In this document: piece after piece, positions 1 through 9,237 of the stretch
Numbering within the stretch: the first letter of the stretch is position 1
Layout: each line of letters opens with the position of its first letter
Source of the DNA: Agaricicola taiwanensis
Lineage (GTDB): Bacteria > Pseudomonadota > Alphaproteobacteria > Rhizobiales > Methylopilaceae
Direction of reading: 5' to 3'
Length of the DNA: 64,000 nucleotides
NCBI RefSeq assembly: GCF_014635245.1
Contig: NZ_BMCP01000001.1
Coordinates: forward strand, 248,001-312,000
The notes under the pieces: generated by a model
What the model was told of the DNA's origin: nothing
The model's database searches: none
The model's input: only the letters and a program-made list of their open reading frames with translations
Position numbers and translations under genes: made by a program

Positions 1-1
1 T

Positions 2-712
2 GTCCTGTGCCTTCAGGAAACGAAATGCATCAATGATCTCTTTCCCCTCGGCGCCTTTCATGACCTTGGCTATCGCCACTGTGTCGTACATGGCCAGAAA
101 GGCTATCACGGCGTCGCGACCATCTCCCGCATTCCGCTGGAGCGGGTGGAGTCCATGATCCTCGGTGGAGAGGACCACGCACGGCATGCCGGTGCGCGGC
201 TGATGGAAGGACCGTTCGCAGGGACGGTCATCCATAACTTCTACGTCCCGGCGGGCGGAGATATTCCCGATCCCGCCCTCAACGCCAAATTCGCTCACAA
301 GCTCGCCTACCTCGATGACATGACCCTGTGGGGCGGCAACAGGCTGCGCCAGAAGGAGATCATGGTGGGTGATCTCAACGTGGCTCCGCTTCCCAATGAC
401 GTGTGGGACCACAAGAAGATGCTGAAGATCGTCAGCCACACGCCTGTCGAGGTGGAGAAGCTGACGGAAGCCCAGTCGGCGGGCGGCTGGGTGGATGTGA
501 TGCGTCAGCTGGTGCCGGACAGCGAAAAGCTTTTCACCTGGTGGAGCTACCGCGCGGCCGACTGGCTTGCCTCCAATCGTGGCCGCCGTCTCGACCATAT
601 CTGGGTCACACCGGACATGGCGCCGGGTATAACGAAACTCGATGTTCTGAAGGATGCGCGCGGCTGGGACAGGCCCTCCGATCATGTGCCGGTCATGGCC
701 GTGCTCGGCTGA
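2..712 (+). CDS. xthA: Exodeoxyribonuclease III (5' truncated by window edge)
   Basis: AP endonuclease / 3'-5' exonuclease of base-excision repair, endonuclease/exonuclease/phosphatase fold. The frame is open from base 2, so the gene enters the window already begun. The first visible residues include LQETK, whose Glu is the metal-binding catalytic residue of the family; GDLNVAP (catalytic Asp/Asn) and the C-terminal RRLDHIW and SDHVPV motifs (Asp and His of the active site) follow. About 236 residues are present of a usual 255-270. An internal ATG at 146 is not the start, because the LQETK motif lies upstream of it. The gene converges on a cyclic-nucleotide-binding protein gene with 2 bases between the stops. 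Confidence 0.95.
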   Translation, partial: VLCLQETKCINDLFPLGAFHDLGYRHCVVHGQKGYHGVATISRIPLERVESMILGGEDHARHAGARLMEGPFAGTVIHNFYVPAGGDIPDPALNAKFAHKLAYLDDMTLWGGNRLRQKEIMVGDLNVAPLPNDVWDHKKMLKIVSHTPVEVEKLTEAQSAGGWVDVMRQLVPDSEKLFTWWSYRAADWLASNRGRRLDHIWVTPDMAPGITKLDVLKDARGWDRPSDHVPVMAVLG

Positions 713-714
713 GC

Positions 715-1167
715 TTACTGGTCGAGCGCGTCCAATGTGGCGCTAAGCCGCTTCAGCGCATCGCCTTCAGCCTCGAGCTTTCCCAGCATGCGTTCGCGCA
801 GCATGACCGCGATGCTGGGAAATTCGGTTAGCACGCGCCGGAACAGCGAGCGTGAAATAAAGAGCGATTTCACCGATGTTTCCGCCACCGCGCTCACCGG
901 GCGCGTCACCGGGCACAGCAGGGCGATCTCGCCGATGAGGCTTACGGCACCTGCCCGACGTTCCGGTTCTCCGTCTCCGCCGAGGCGCACCGTGCCGCTG
1001 GCGATCACGAAGCCGCCATCTGCCCTGTCGCCCTTGCGAAACAAAACCTCGCCGCCGCGCAAGGTACGCCGCTCGGCGGAAAACGCCAGGAGCCGAAGGG
1101 GATCATGGCCGATCTCCCCCAGCATGGGCGCCCGTTCGAGCACGCGTATGTCGTCGTCAAGCGCCAT
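715..1167 (-). CDS. Cyclic nucleotide-binding-domain protein (no DNA-binding domain)
   Basis: A 150-residue protein consisting essentially of one Crp/Fnr-type cNMP-binding beta-roll: RTLRGGEVLFRKGDRADG is followed by GFVIASGTVRL and SLIGEIALL, the usual order of the fold. A C-terminal helix replaces the helix-turn-helix of true Crp proteins, so it is more likely a sensor or partner protein than a transcription factor. Its ATG overlaps the TGA of the upstream response-regulator gene by one base (TGATG), which indicates translational coupling. The ligand is not predictable: the canonical cAMP-contacting Arg is not clearly present. Family assignment is firm, role is not. Confidence 0.85.
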   Translation of the reverse strand: MALDDDIRVLERAPMLGEIGHDPLRLLAFSAERRTLRGGEVLFRKGDRADGGFVIASGTVRLGGDGEPERRAGAVSLIGEIALLCPVTRPVSAVAETSVKSLFISRSLFRRVLTEFPSIAVMLRERMLGKLEAEGDALKRLSATLDALDQ

Positions 1168-1853
1168 CAGGGAACCAGCCGGTAGCCGCCGACATCAGTA
1201 ACCAGCAAGGTCGCGTTGGACGGATCCTTCTCGATCTTCTGGCGCAGCCGGTAGACGTGCGTTTCCAGTGTGTGGGTGGTCACATTGGCGTTGTAACCCC
1301 AGACTTCTGAAAGAAGGATGTCGCGCGGCACGATCTTGTCGCCGGACCGATAGAGATAGCGCAGGATCGCGGTTTCCTTTTCAGTGAGGCGGATCTTCGA
1401 TCCCTTGTCGGTGAGAAGAACCTTCGCACCAGGCTTGAAGGTGTAGGGACCAAGCGCAAAGATTGCGTCCTCACTGGCCTCATGGCTGCGCAGCTGCGCG
1501 CGGATGCGCGCCAGGAGCTCCGCGAAACGGAACGGCTTGGTCACATAGTCGTTGGCTCCGGCATCGAGCCCCTGAACGGTATCATCCTCCGCATCATGCC
1601 CGGTCAGCATGATGATCGGGCTGCGAAAGCCGTCGTCACGCAACTTCCGAACAGCGTCGCGGCCATCCATATCGGGAAGGCCGACATCGAGAATGATCAG
1701 GTCAGCCTGTTCCTTTGTGGCCATGGCGGCGCCCTCCGCCGCCGTACCGGCTGACAGGATCGAAAATTCTTCATGCACCGCCAGTTGTTCGCACAACGTT
1801 TCACGAAGGTTTTCATCATCATCCACGACGAGGATCTTTCGTGTCGTCGCCAT
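1167..1853 (-). CDS. OmpR/PhoB-type response regulator
   Basis: A 228-residue two-domain response regulator. The receiver domain (about residues 5-120) has the acidic pocket D11-D13, phospho-acceptor D56 in LIILDVGLPD, T84 and K106 (VTKPF). A winged-helix DNA-binding domain follows (about 130-228), with LTEKETAILRYL and the recognition region TTHTLETHVYRLRQKIE. No histidine kinase gene is adjacent, so it is an orphan in this window. It is the first gene of a two-gene unit with the cyclic-nucleotide-binding protein and is divergent from an L,D-transpeptidase gene (52 bases apart), which could be a target. It is not CtrA: the N-terminus and recognition helix differ. Confidence 0.93.
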   Translation of the reverse strand: MATTRKILVVDDDENLRETLCEQLAVHEEFSILSAGTAAEGAAMATKEQADLIILDVGLPDMDGRDAVRKLRDDGFRSPIIMLTGHDAEDDTVQGLDAGANDYVTKPFRFAELLARIRAQLRSHEASEDAIFALGPYTFKPGAKVLLTDKGSKIRLTEKETAILRYLYRSGDKIVPRDILLSEVWGYNANVTTHTLETHVYRLRQKIEKDPSNATLLVTDVGGYRLVP

Positions 1854-1905
1854 TTTTCCTCCTGACGGTTACGCTTGGATCATTACCCTGCACGTAGACA
1901 TCCAT

Positions 1906-2478
1906 ATGGTTAGAGACAAGCCCCGGAAAGTCCACCGTTCTGCGGTTAAATGTGGGATTATCACCCTGATCCGGGTTCGATCACGCGCTGTTGAGCGGCA
2001 ACGGGGCTGGCTCCTCGCCGGAGGACGTGTCCTGCCCTGTGCGGTGGGGCGATCCGGAGTGGGAACGGGAAAGCGCGAAGGCGATGGTGTGACGCCCCTC
2101 GCGATCCTGCCGCTGCGGCGCATCTGGTGGCGCGCAGATCGCGGGCAACGCCCCCTGACAACCCTTCCCCTCCGCCACATCCGCTCGACCGACGGTTGGT
2201 GCGATGCCGTGGGTGACCGCAACTACAACCGCCACGTCCAGCGACCCTACCCCACTTCACACGAAGCCATGTGGCGCGATGACCGGCTCTATGATCTCGT
2301 TGTTGAACTGGGATGGAATGATCACCCACGCCGGCAGGCCCGCGGAAGTGCCATCTTCATGCATGTGGCCCGTTGCGGCTTCAAACCCACGGAGGGCTGC
2401 GTCGCCCTCACCCATCGGGATCTGCGCTGGTTGCTGGCGCGGCTCGGGCCAAAGAGCCGGATGGCGGTTGAAGCGTGA
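1906..2478 (+). CDS. L,D-transpeptidase-family (YkuD-like) protein
   Basis: A 190-residue protein with the cysteine active site of the L,D-transpeptidase catalytic domain: a conserved His in SAIFMHVAR and the nucleophile Cys in PTEGCVAL. It resembles the short, single-domain cell-wall or periplasmic L,D-transpeptidase type (COG3786) that cross-links or modifies peptidoglycan. The start is the ATG at 1906, because the in-frame region upstream overlaps the divergent response-regulator gene and its promoter. No clear signal peptide is visible from this start; only a short hydrophobic stretch (GWLLAGGRVLPCAV) is present, so export is uncertain. It converges on yggS with 8 bases between them. Confidence 0.85.
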   Translation: MVRDKPRKVHRSAVKCGIITLIRVRSRAVERQRGWLLAGGRVLPCAVGRSGVGTGKREGDGVTPLAILPLRRIWWRADRGQRPLTTLPLRHIRSTDGWCDAVGDRNYNRHVQRPYPTSHEAMWRDDRLYDLVVELGWNDHPRRQARGSAIFMHVARCGFKPTEGCVALTHRDLRWLLARLGPKSRMAVEA

Positions 2479-2486
2479 TGAAGCCG

Positions 2487-3155
2487 TCAGCGATGGCCGA
2501 AGATCGCCGAACCGATCCGCACCTCGGTCGCGCCTGAGGCGATGGCGGCCTCAAAGTCGCCGCTCATGCCCATGGACAGGTGCCTGAGGCCATGCTTCTC
2601 CGCGAGCTTCGCCAGCATGTGAAAATGCGGTTGGGGGTCCTCGGCTGCCGGCGGAATGCACATCAGGCCCGTCAACTCCAAGCCGTGGAGGCTTCGGCAG
2701 GTCTCGATGAAACGATCGGCCTCGCCGGGCAGGACGCCCGCCTTCTGCGGCTCAGAACCGGTGTTGACCTGGACATAGAGCTTCAGCATGCGCCCCTGGC
2801 GCTTCATTTCCGTCGCCAGGGCGGCGGCGATTTTGGGGCGGTCCACAGTGTGAATGGCGTCGAACAGCGCCACGGCATCGGCGGTCTTGTTGGATTGCAG
2901 CGGCCCGATGAGATGCAACTCTACGGGCGCGGAACTGGCGGCACGCAGGGCCGGCCATTTGCCCTGCGCCTCCTGCACACGGTTTTCGCCAAAGATTCGC
3001 TGACCGGCGGCGATCACAGGAGCGATGGTTTCAGGGCCGAGGGTTTTCGACACCGCGATAAGAGTGACATCGTCTGACGCGCGGCCGGCCTTGCCTGCGG
3101 CGGCGGCTATGGCGGCGTTGATGTGGGAGAGGCGTTCAGCGGGTGAATTGGTCAT
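2487..3155 (-). CDS. yggS: YggS/PipY-family PLP homeostasis protein
   Basis: Pyridoxal-phosphate-binding protein of the YggS/PROSC family, a single TIM-barrel domain that buffers cellular PLP rather than catalysing a known reaction. The Schiff-base lysine is K37 in [20 protein letters not shown] (phosphate region), GLMCIPP and [13 protein letters not shown] are the other family signatures. The ATG at 3155 (MTNSPAERL) gives 222 residues, the normal length. A longer reading frame starting at 3233 only adds unrelated residues that overlap the leuS promoter. It is divergent from leuS, with 147 bases between the two starts. Confidence 0.95.
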   Translation of the reverse strand: MTNSPAERLSHINAAIAAAAGKAGRASDDVTLIAVSKTLGPETIAPVIAAGQRIFGENRVQEAQGKWPALRAASSAPVELHLIGPLQSNKTADAVALFDAIHTVDRPKIAAALATEMKRQGRMLKLYVQVNTGSEPQKAGVLPGEADRFIETCRSLHGLELTGLMCIPPAAEDPQPHFHMLAKLAEKHGLRHLSMGMSGDFEAAIASGATEVRIGSAIFGHR

Positions 3156-3302
3156 GATGTGGCGCAGTTTACCCGCACCGATGGTTCCCGCAACGAAACT
3201 CGCGTCTTTTCGTTGACCGCGCAGGAACTTCACGCCAAGGTCGCGCCGATTTTCCTAGCGGCGCCCTCTGGCGCCCCAATCAAGCGTGAGACGGCCAATT
3301 CC

Positions 3303-5936
3303 ATGACGACGGAGCGTTACAACGCGCGCGAGGCGGAGCCCAAATGGCGCGCCGCCTGGGACGAGCGCGGCATTTTCAAGACCGACAATGCCGATGCGCG
3401 GCCGAAGTATTACGTGCTCGAGATGTTCCCCTATCCCTCGGGCCGCATCCATATGGGCCATGTGCGCAACTACGCCATGGGCGACGTGGTGGCTCGGTAC
3501 AAGCGGGCCAGGGGCTTCAGCGTGCTGCATCCCATGGGCTGGGACGCCTTCGGCCTTCCGGCCGAAAATGCCGCCATGGCCAACAAGGTGCATCCCAAGG
3601 GCTGGACCTATGACAACATCGCCACCATGCGCGGCCAGCTCCAGTCCATGGGTCTCTCCATCGACTGGAGCCGCGAGATCGCGACCTGCGACCCGGAATA
3701 TTACCAGCACCAGCAGAAGCTCTTTCTCGATTTCCTGAAGGCCGGCCTCGTCGATCGGAAGAAGTCGAAGGTCAATTGGGATCCGGTCGACCAGACCGTT
3801 CTGGCCAACGAGCAGGTCATCGACGGCCGCGGCTGGCGCTCCGGCGCCGAGGTCGAGCAGCGCGAGCTGACGCAGTGGTTCTTCAGGATCACCGATTTCG
3901 CCGATGAGCTCATCTCCGCGCTCGATACGCTGGACCGGTGGCCCGAGAAGGTGCGCACCATGCAGCGCAACTGGATCGGCCGCTCAGAAGGCATGCTGGT
4001 CCGTTTCGCGCTCGAATCGAACGGCGGCTTGAGCGGGTTTGACGAGATCGAGGTCTATACCACTCGTCCCGACACCCTTTTTGGTGCCTCCTTCATCGGC
4101 ATCGCGCCGGATCATCCGCTTGCCCTGGCGGCGGCCGAAAAGGACGAAAAGCTCGCGGCCTTCGCGGAGGAATGCCGCAAGACGGGAACCAGCGTCGCGG
4201 CCATCGAAACCGCCGAGAAGCAGGGCTACGACACCGGCCTCATCGTCCGGCATCCGCTCGACCCGGGGCGGACGCTGCCGGTCTATGTCGCCAACTTCAT
4301 CCTGATGGACTATGGCACCGGCGCGATCTTCGGTTGCCCCGCCCATGACCAGCGTGACCTCGATTTTGCCCGCAAATACGCGCTTTCCGTTACGCCGGTC
4401 GTGCTTCCGGAAGGGGCCGACAGCGCCAGCTTTGCGGTCGGTGACACGGCCTTTGACGGCGACGGCCGTCTGGTCAACTCGCAATTCCTCGACGGCCTGA
4501 CCGTTCCAGAGGCCAAGGAAGCGGTGGCCAGGAAGCTTGAATCGCAGCAGATCGGTGGCCGCCCGCAGGGCGAGCGCAAGGTCAATGTACGCCTGCGCGA
4601 CTGGGGTATCTCGCGGCAGCGCTACTGGGGCTGCCCCATCCCGATCATTCACTGCGAAGCCTGTGGGTCGCAGCCCGTTCCGGAAGACCAGCTTCCGGTC
4701 AGACTGCCTGAGGACGTGACCTTTGACCGCCCGGGCAATCCGCTCGATCACCATCCGACCTGGAAGAATGTGTCCTGCCCCGCTTGCGGCGCACCCGCCC
4801 GCCGCGAAACGGATACCATGGACACCTTCGTCGATTCCTCCTGGTATTTCATCCGGTTCACCGCACCGGACGCAGCGACGCCGACGATCCGTTCGGTCGT
4901 TGATCGCTGGATGCCGGTTGATCAGTACATCGGCGGCATCGAACACGCGGTCCTGCACCTGCTTTATTCGCGCTTCTTCACCCGCGCCATGAAGGCGACC
5001 GGCCACGCCGGGCTCGATGAGCCCTTCGCCGGCCTCTTCACCCAGGGCATGGTGGTCCATGAGACCTATAAGGATGCCGGCGGACAATGGACCGCGCCGG
5101 CCGACGTCGTGGTCACCGAGGCCGATGGAAAGCGCCAGGCGGCGCATGCGCGGACCGGTGCACCCATCGTGATCGGCCCGATCGAAAAGATGTCGAAGTC
5201 GAAGAAGAACACCGTCGATCCGACCGACATCATCGAAACCTACGGAGCCGACACCGCCCGCTGGTTCATGCTGTCCGACAGCCCGCCGGAGCGCGATGTG
5301 ATCTGGACCGAAGCCGGCGTCGAGGGCGCCGGTCGGTTCGTGCAGCGCGTCTGGCGCCTGGTGACGGAAGCCGGTGGCCTTCTCGCAGTAACCGGCGCGG
5401 ACCGGCCTTCGAGCTTCAGCTCCGAAGCGACGGATCTGCGGCGCGCCACGCATCGCGCGCTGGCCGCGGTGGGCGAGAACATCGAAGGGCTGCGGTTCAA
5501 CGTCGCCGTTGCGCGCATCTATGAGCTGGTGAATACGCTGTCCGGTGCTCTGGCGAGCGCCCGGCAGCAAGGCACTTCTCCCGATCCCGCGCTGAGCTGG
5601 GCCCTGCGTGAAGCACTTGAGATCCTTGTCCGCCTTCTCGCACCCATGATGCCCCATCTGGCGGAAGCCTGCTGGGCGGAACTTGGGCAAACCGGGCTGG
5701 TCGCCGAGGCTGCCTGGCCGGAGGTGGAGCCTGCGCTTCTGGTGGCGGATACCATTACCCTGCCCGTCCAGGTCAATGGCAAGAAGCGCGACGAGCTCGT
5801 CATCGCGGCCAACGCCGACAACGCCGCCATTGAAGCCGCTGCCTTGGGCCTTGACGCTGTGGTCAAGGCCATCGAAGGTCGGCCGGTGCGCAAGGTCATC
5901 ATCGTTCCGCAAAGGATCATCAATGTTGTCGCGTGA
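3303..5936 (+). CDS. leuS: Leucyl-tRNA synthetase
   Basis: Class I aminoacyl-tRNA synthetase charging tRNA-Leu in the cytoplasm; 877 residues. The HIGH-type motif is HMGH at residues 50-53, in a [16 protein letters not shown] context. An editing (CP1) domain follows, and the KMSKS loop starts at K629. A C-terminal anticodon-binding domain completes the enzyme. The start at 3303 ([15 protein letters not shown]) matches the family N-terminus; the frame is open further upstream to 3159, but that part overlaps the yggS promoter. It begins a leuS-lptE-holA unit: lptE starts 14 bases before the leuS stop. Large antisense frames over this gene are composition artefacts. Confidence 0.98.
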   Translation: MTTERYNAREAEPKWRAAWDERGIFKTDNADARPKYYVLEMFPYPSGRIHMGHVRNYAMGDVVARYKRARGFSVLHPMGWDAFGLPAENAAMANKVHPKGWTYDNIATMRGQLQSMGLSIDWSREIATCDPEYYQHQQKLFLDFLKAGLVDRKKSKVNWDPVDQTVLANEQVIDGRGWRSGAEVEQRELTQWFFRITDFADELISALDTLDRWPEKVRTMQRNWIGRSEGMLVRFALESNGGLSGFDEIEVYTTRPDTLFGASFIGIAPDHPLALAAAEKDEKLAAFAEECRKTGTSVAAIETAEKQGYDTGLIVRHPLDPGRTLPVYVANFILMDYGTGAIFGCPAHDQRDLDFARKYALSVTPVVLPEGADSASFAVGDTAFDGDGRLVNSQFLDGLTVPEAKEAVARKLESQQIGGRPQGERKVNVRLRDWGISRQRYWGCPIPIIHCEACGSQPVPEDQLPVRLPEDVTFDRPGNPLDHHPTWKNVSCPACGAPARRETDTMDTFVDSSWYFIRFTAPDAATPTIRSVVDRWMPVDQYIGGIEHAVLHLLYSRFFTRAMKATGHAGLDEPFAGLFTQGMVVHETYKDAGGQWTAPADVVVTEADGKRQAAHARTGAPIVIGPIEKMSKSKKNTVDPTDIIETYGADTARWFMLSDSPPERDVIWTEAGVEGAGRFVQRVWRLVTEAGGLLAVTGADRPSSFSSEATDLRRATHRALAAVGENIEGLRFNVAVARIYELVNTLSGALASARQQGTSPDPALSWALREALEILVRLLAPMMPHLAEACWAELGQTGLVAEAAWPEVEPALLVADTITLPVQVNGKKRDELVIAANADNAAIEAAALGLDAVVKAIEGRPVRKVIIVPQRIINVVA

Positions 5937-6453
5937 TCGCCTGTCTCGCCTTGGCCTTGCGCTCGGCATCGCCCTTCTTGCCGGCGCCTGCCTGCGGCCT
6001 CTCTATGGGGACACCTCTCCCGCTCCTGGGAATCAGAACGTGCGGGACAGGCTGTCGGCGATCGAGGTCCAGGAGGCGACCAACCGGATCGACCAGCAGA
6101 TCCGCAACGATCTCATCTTCGCCTTCACGGGCGGCGCGGCGGCACCCGAACCCCTCTACAGGCTTCGGGTTGAGACAAACGATGCTCTGCAATCTGCGGT
6201 GGTAGATCCATTCACAAGCCGTCCGACCACGGAAACCTACGCCTTGGACGCCACTTTCCGGCTCGACCGCATCGGCTCGACCGACGGAAAACCGGTGTTC
6301 CAGGGACGTGCCTTCGGGCGCGCCAGCTATGACAGGTCCCGGCAGCGGTTCGCCACGATCCGCGCGCGACGCGATGCGGAAGACCGTGCGGCGGACGTCG
6401 TTGCGCAGCAGATCACGACGCAGATCGCAGCTCATCTTGCAACCAACCCCTGA
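5923..6453 (+). CDS. lptE: LPS-assembly lipoprotein LptE
   Basis: Outer-membrane lipoprotein that plugs LptD and delivers lipopolysaccharide to the cell surface. The N-terminus has a short basic region, a hydrophobic stretch and a lipobox (LAGAC, acylated Cys at residue 23), followed by LRPLYGD, typical of alphaproteobacterial LptE. It has 176 residues. The ATG at 5923 lies within leuS (14-base overlap), so translation is probably coupled. Its place between leuS and holA is the widespread proteobacterial arrangement and supports the name, since LptE sequences themselves are poorly conserved. Confidence 0.88.
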   Translation: MLSRDRLSRLGLALGIALLAGACLRPLYGDTSPAPGNQNVRDRLSAIEVQEATNRIDQQIRNDLIFAFTGGAAAPEPLYRLRVETNDALQSAVVDPFTSRPTTETYALDATFRLDRIGSTDGKPVFQGRAFGRASYDRSRQRFATIRARRDAEDRAADVVAQQITTQIAAHLATNP

Positions 6454-6458
6454 GGACC

Positions 6459-7499
6459 ATGGTCGCGATCAAAGCCGCCGCGGTCGACGCTTTCCTGTCA
6501 CGACCTGATCCGAAGGCCGCGTGCATTCTGGTCTATGGGCCCGACGTCGGCCTCGTCCATGAGCGCGCCAGACATCTCGCCACTGCAGGGCTCAGCAATC
6601 CGGATGACCCCTTTGCCCTCGTGCGATTGGACGGCGATGTGATCGCCGGCGATCCTGGTCGGCTGGTCGATGAAGCCACCACTTCCGCGCTCTTCGGAGG
6701 CGAACGATCGGTCTGGATCAGGCTCGGTTCGCGCTCCATTGCCCCTGCGATCGAGGCCCTGCTCAGCGGCCCTGCACCCACCGCCCGCGTGGTGGTCGAA
6801 GCTGGCGACCTCAAGAAGACAGCGCCGGTGCGGGCAATATGCGAGAGAAACCCGCGGGCGGCGGCATTACCTTGCTACGCCGACAGCGACGCTGCCATCG
6901 GCCGCTTGATCGACGATGAGATCAGCAAAGCAAATCTGACCATCTCGCCGGATGCTCGTCGACATCTCGTCGAGCTCCTGGGTGCCGATCGCATCGGCTC
7001 ACGAAGCGAGATCGAAAAACTCTGCCTCTATGCTTTGGATCGCGGCCGAATCGAAGTCGCCGATATCGATCTCATGATTGCGGATTCCGGGGCCAGCGCC
7101 ATGGACGAGGCGGTGGATGCTGCTTTTGCCGGTGACGTGGCGGGCCTGGAGCAGATCCTCCTCAGCCTGTCCGGTTCCGGCATCCCTGTTCAAGCCGTGC
7201 TCGGATCAAGCCTGCGCCACGGCCAGCAGCTGCACAAAGCCCGGCTCACGGTTGAACGCGGCACGCCGGCACATGCTGTCATCGAGAGCGATTGGCGGCG
7301 ACTTCATTTCAGCCGCAAAGCGAAGGTGGAACGGGCGCTTTCGGCCTGGCCCAGCGAGAAACTGGAGACGGCGCTCGTGCGTCTCTCCGATGCCGTGCTG
7401 GAAAGCCGTCGCGCTGGCGCCTTCGGCGATACGGTTGCCGCCCGTGTGCTGGCCTCGATAGCGGCTGAAGCAAAACCCCGCGGCCGGACCAGCCGCTAA
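6459..7499 (+). CDS. holA: DNA polymerase III subunit delta
   Basis: Clamp-loader delta subunit, which opens the beta sliding clamp during replication. The 346-residue length is normal. The N-terminal AAA-like domain shows CILVYGPDVGLVHERA, a degenerate P-loop as expected for the non-ATPase delta subunit, then RLDGDVIAGDPGRLVDEA and FGGERSVWIR. The C-terminal collar domain contains the SGIPVQAVLGSSLRHGQQL region. It starts 5 bases after lptE and ends 9 bases from the convergent parB stop. HolA next to parAB places replication and segregation genes together near the origin. Confidence 0.93.
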   Translation: MVAIKAAAVDAFLSRPDPKAACILVYGPDVGLVHERARHLATAGLSNPDDPFALVRLDGDVIAGDPGRLVDEATTSALFGGERSVWIRLGSRSIAPAIEALLSGPAPTARVVVEAGDLKKTAPVRAICERNPRAAALPCYADSDAAIGRLIDDEISKANLTISPDARRHLVELLGADRIGSRSEIEKLCLYALDRGRIEVADIDLMIADSGASAMDEAVDAAFAGDVAGLEQILLSLSGSGIPVQAVLGSSLRHGQQLHKARLTVERGTPAHAVIESDWRRLHFSRKAKVERALSAWPSEKLETALVRLSDAVLESRRAGAFGDTVAARVLASIAAEAKPRGRTSR

Positions 7500-7508
7500 G
7501 CCAGGGTA

Positions 7509-8378
7509 TCAGCCGCGCAGACGACGGCAGACGCTGTCGAGCTGCTCCAGTGAACCGTAACGGATGCGAATCTCTCCGCCTGGGCCGGTATGCTCAACGG
7601 AGACCGAAAGTCCGAGGGCATCGCTGAGTGCCCGCTCCAGCGCCAGAGTGTCTTCGTCCTTGCCCCGCGCAATCCTCGGCCGTTTTACCGGCTTCGTCTC
7701 CGATTCCTCCTGCGCCAGCGCCTCCGCCTGCCGCACGCTGAGGCCCCGGTCGATGATCCGCCGTGCCACCGCTTCCGGATTGCCCACGTTGATCAGGGCG
7801 CGCGCGTGGCCTGCGGTCAACTCGCCGCTACGCACCGATGTTTGCACGGTCTCCGGCAGTTTCATCAACCGCAGTGTATTGGCCACGTGACTACGGCTCT
7901 TGCCGACAATCTTGGCAACGTCGTTCTGGTTATAGTGATGCTGCGAGATCAGCGCCTCATAACCGGCAGCCTCCTCAAGGGCGTTGAGGTCTGCACGCTG
8001 CACGTTTTCGATGATGGCAAGCTCAAGCGCTTCGCGATCGCCGACCTCCAGAACCAGCACAGGCACTTCGTGAAGCCCGGCACGCTGGGCGGCGCGCCAG
8101 CGTCGCTCGCCGGCAATGATCTCATAGCTGTCGGGATCGCCCACATTTCGCACCAGGATCGGCTGAACGATGCCCTTCTCCCGCACCGAATTGGACAGAT
8201 CCTCCAGATCAGTGTCTGCAAAGACCTTGCGCGGGTTGTTCGGATTTGGGCGCAGCATCTCGACGGGCACACGGCGCGCGCCGCGCGCGCGCTCGACGAC
8301 CGCGCTTTCGTCGTCGACATCGCCGATCAGGGCAGCCAGTCCGCGGCCGAGGCGAGAGCGCGATTGATCGTCTGACAT
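7509..8378 (-). CDS. parB: Chromosome-partitioning protein ParB
   Basis: CTP-dependent DNA clamp that loads at parS and spreads to organise the origin for segregation by ParA. The 289-residue protein has an N-terminal tail (SRLGRGLAALIGD), an N-terminal CTPase domain with the GERR motif at residues 90-93 (EIIAGERRWRAAQ), a helix-turn-helix at about 150-172 (NDVAKIVGKSRSHVANTLR) and a C-terminal dimerisation domain. The start chosen is the ATG at 8378, which has GAGG 6 bases upstream; a TTG 12 bases earlier is less likely. It follows parA by 30 bases. Three parS-like sites occur in the window. Confidence 0.97.
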   Translation of the reverse strand: MSDDQSRSRLGRGLAALIGDVDDESAVVERARGARRVPVEMLRPNPNNPRKVFADTDLEDLSNSVREKGIVQPILVRNVGDPDSYEIIAGERRWRAAQRAGLHEVPVLVLEVGDREALELAIIENVQRADLNALEEAAGYEALISQHHYNQNDVAKIVGKSRSHVANTLRLMKLPETVQTSVRSGELTAGHARALINVGNPEAVARRIIDRGLSVRQAEALAQEESETKPVKRPRIARGKDEDTLALERALSDALGLSVSVEHTGPGGEIRIRYGSLEQLDSVCRRLRG

Positions 8379-8408
8379 GGAGGTCCTCAATTCGTTTCAG
8401 GCCCGATA

Positions 8409-9215
8409 TTAAGCGGCGCGTAGAGTGCGTTCACGTTGGATGATTTCCGATGCAAGCTTCAGGTAAGCCTGGCTCCCGACGCATTTTAAATCATAAAGCA
8501 GCACCGGTTTGCCATAGGAGGGTGCTTCCGAAACCCTCACGTTGCGCGGGATGATCGTGTCGTAAACCTTATCCCCCATGAACTGGCGAACATCCGCGAC
8601 CACCTGGCCCGACAAATTATTCCTGGCGTCGTACATAGTCAGGACGATTCCATGGATGGTCAGCCTCGGGTTCAACGCTGCCTTCACCTGTTCGACCGTC
8701 TTGAGCAGTTGCGACAAGCCCTCCAGCGCGAAGAACTCGCACTGGAGAGGCACCAAGACTGCGTGAGCGGCAGACAGCGCGTTGATCGTCAGAAGGTTCA
8801 GCGACGGTGGACAGTCAACCAGGATGTAAGTGTAACCGTCTTCCTCGGCGGGCAGATCCGCGATCGCATCGCGGAGCCGATATGCGCGATTTTTGGCGGA
8901 GGCGATTTCAAGCTCCACGCCCAACAGGTCCAGGGTTGAAGGCGCCACATCCAGCCGCGGCACGGCGGTACGCTGAATGACCTCACTCAAGGACTTCTCG
9001 CCAACGAGAACGTCATAGGTGGAGATTGATCGGTTCTTGCGATCGATCCCGAGGCCGGTGGAAGCATTCCCTTGCGGATCGAGATCCACGATCAGGACAC
9101 GTTCCCCGATGGCGGCCAGCGCCGTCCCGAGATTGATGGCTGTGGTGGTTTTCCCCACACCGCCTTTTTGATTGGCAAGAACGAGAATGCGCGGACGCGG
9201 ATTAACGATGGCCAT
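8409..9215 (-). CDS. parA: Chromosome-partitioning ATPase ParA
   Basis: Soj/ParA-type Walker ATPase that moves ParB-parS complexes over the nucleoid. It has 268 residues from the ATG at 9215 (MAIVNPRPRILVLANQ). The deviant Walker A, KGGVGKTT, is at residues 17-24, with the signature first lysine at K17; LIVDLDPQGNAS (Walker A') and ILVDCPPSLNLLTINAL follow. A longer frame starting at 9269 adds residues without family resemblance and is rejected. The gene lies 22 bases downstream of rsmG and directly upstream of parB, the classic origin-proximal order. Confidence 0.97.
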   Translation of the reverse strand: MAIVNPRPRILVLANQKGGVGKTTTAINLGTALAAIGERVLIVDLDPQGNASTGLGIDRKNRSISTYDVLVGEKSLSEVIQRTAVPRLDVAPSTLDLLGVELEIASAKNRAYRLRDAIADLPAEEDGYTYILVDCPPSLNLLTINALSAAHAVLVPLQCEFFALEGLSQLLKTVEQVKAALNPRLTIHGIVLTMYDARNNLSGQVVADVRQFMGDKVYDTIIPRNVRVSEAPSYGKPVLLYDLKCVGSQAYLKLASEIIQRERTLRAA

Positions 9216-9237
9216 GGCTCGATCCGGGTGCTTTGCC

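Noticed and set aside
3984..5969. 661-codon open frame on the minus strand over leuS
   Set aside because: It is fully antisense to a certain leuS gene and has no family features; GC-rich third positions create long antisense frames.
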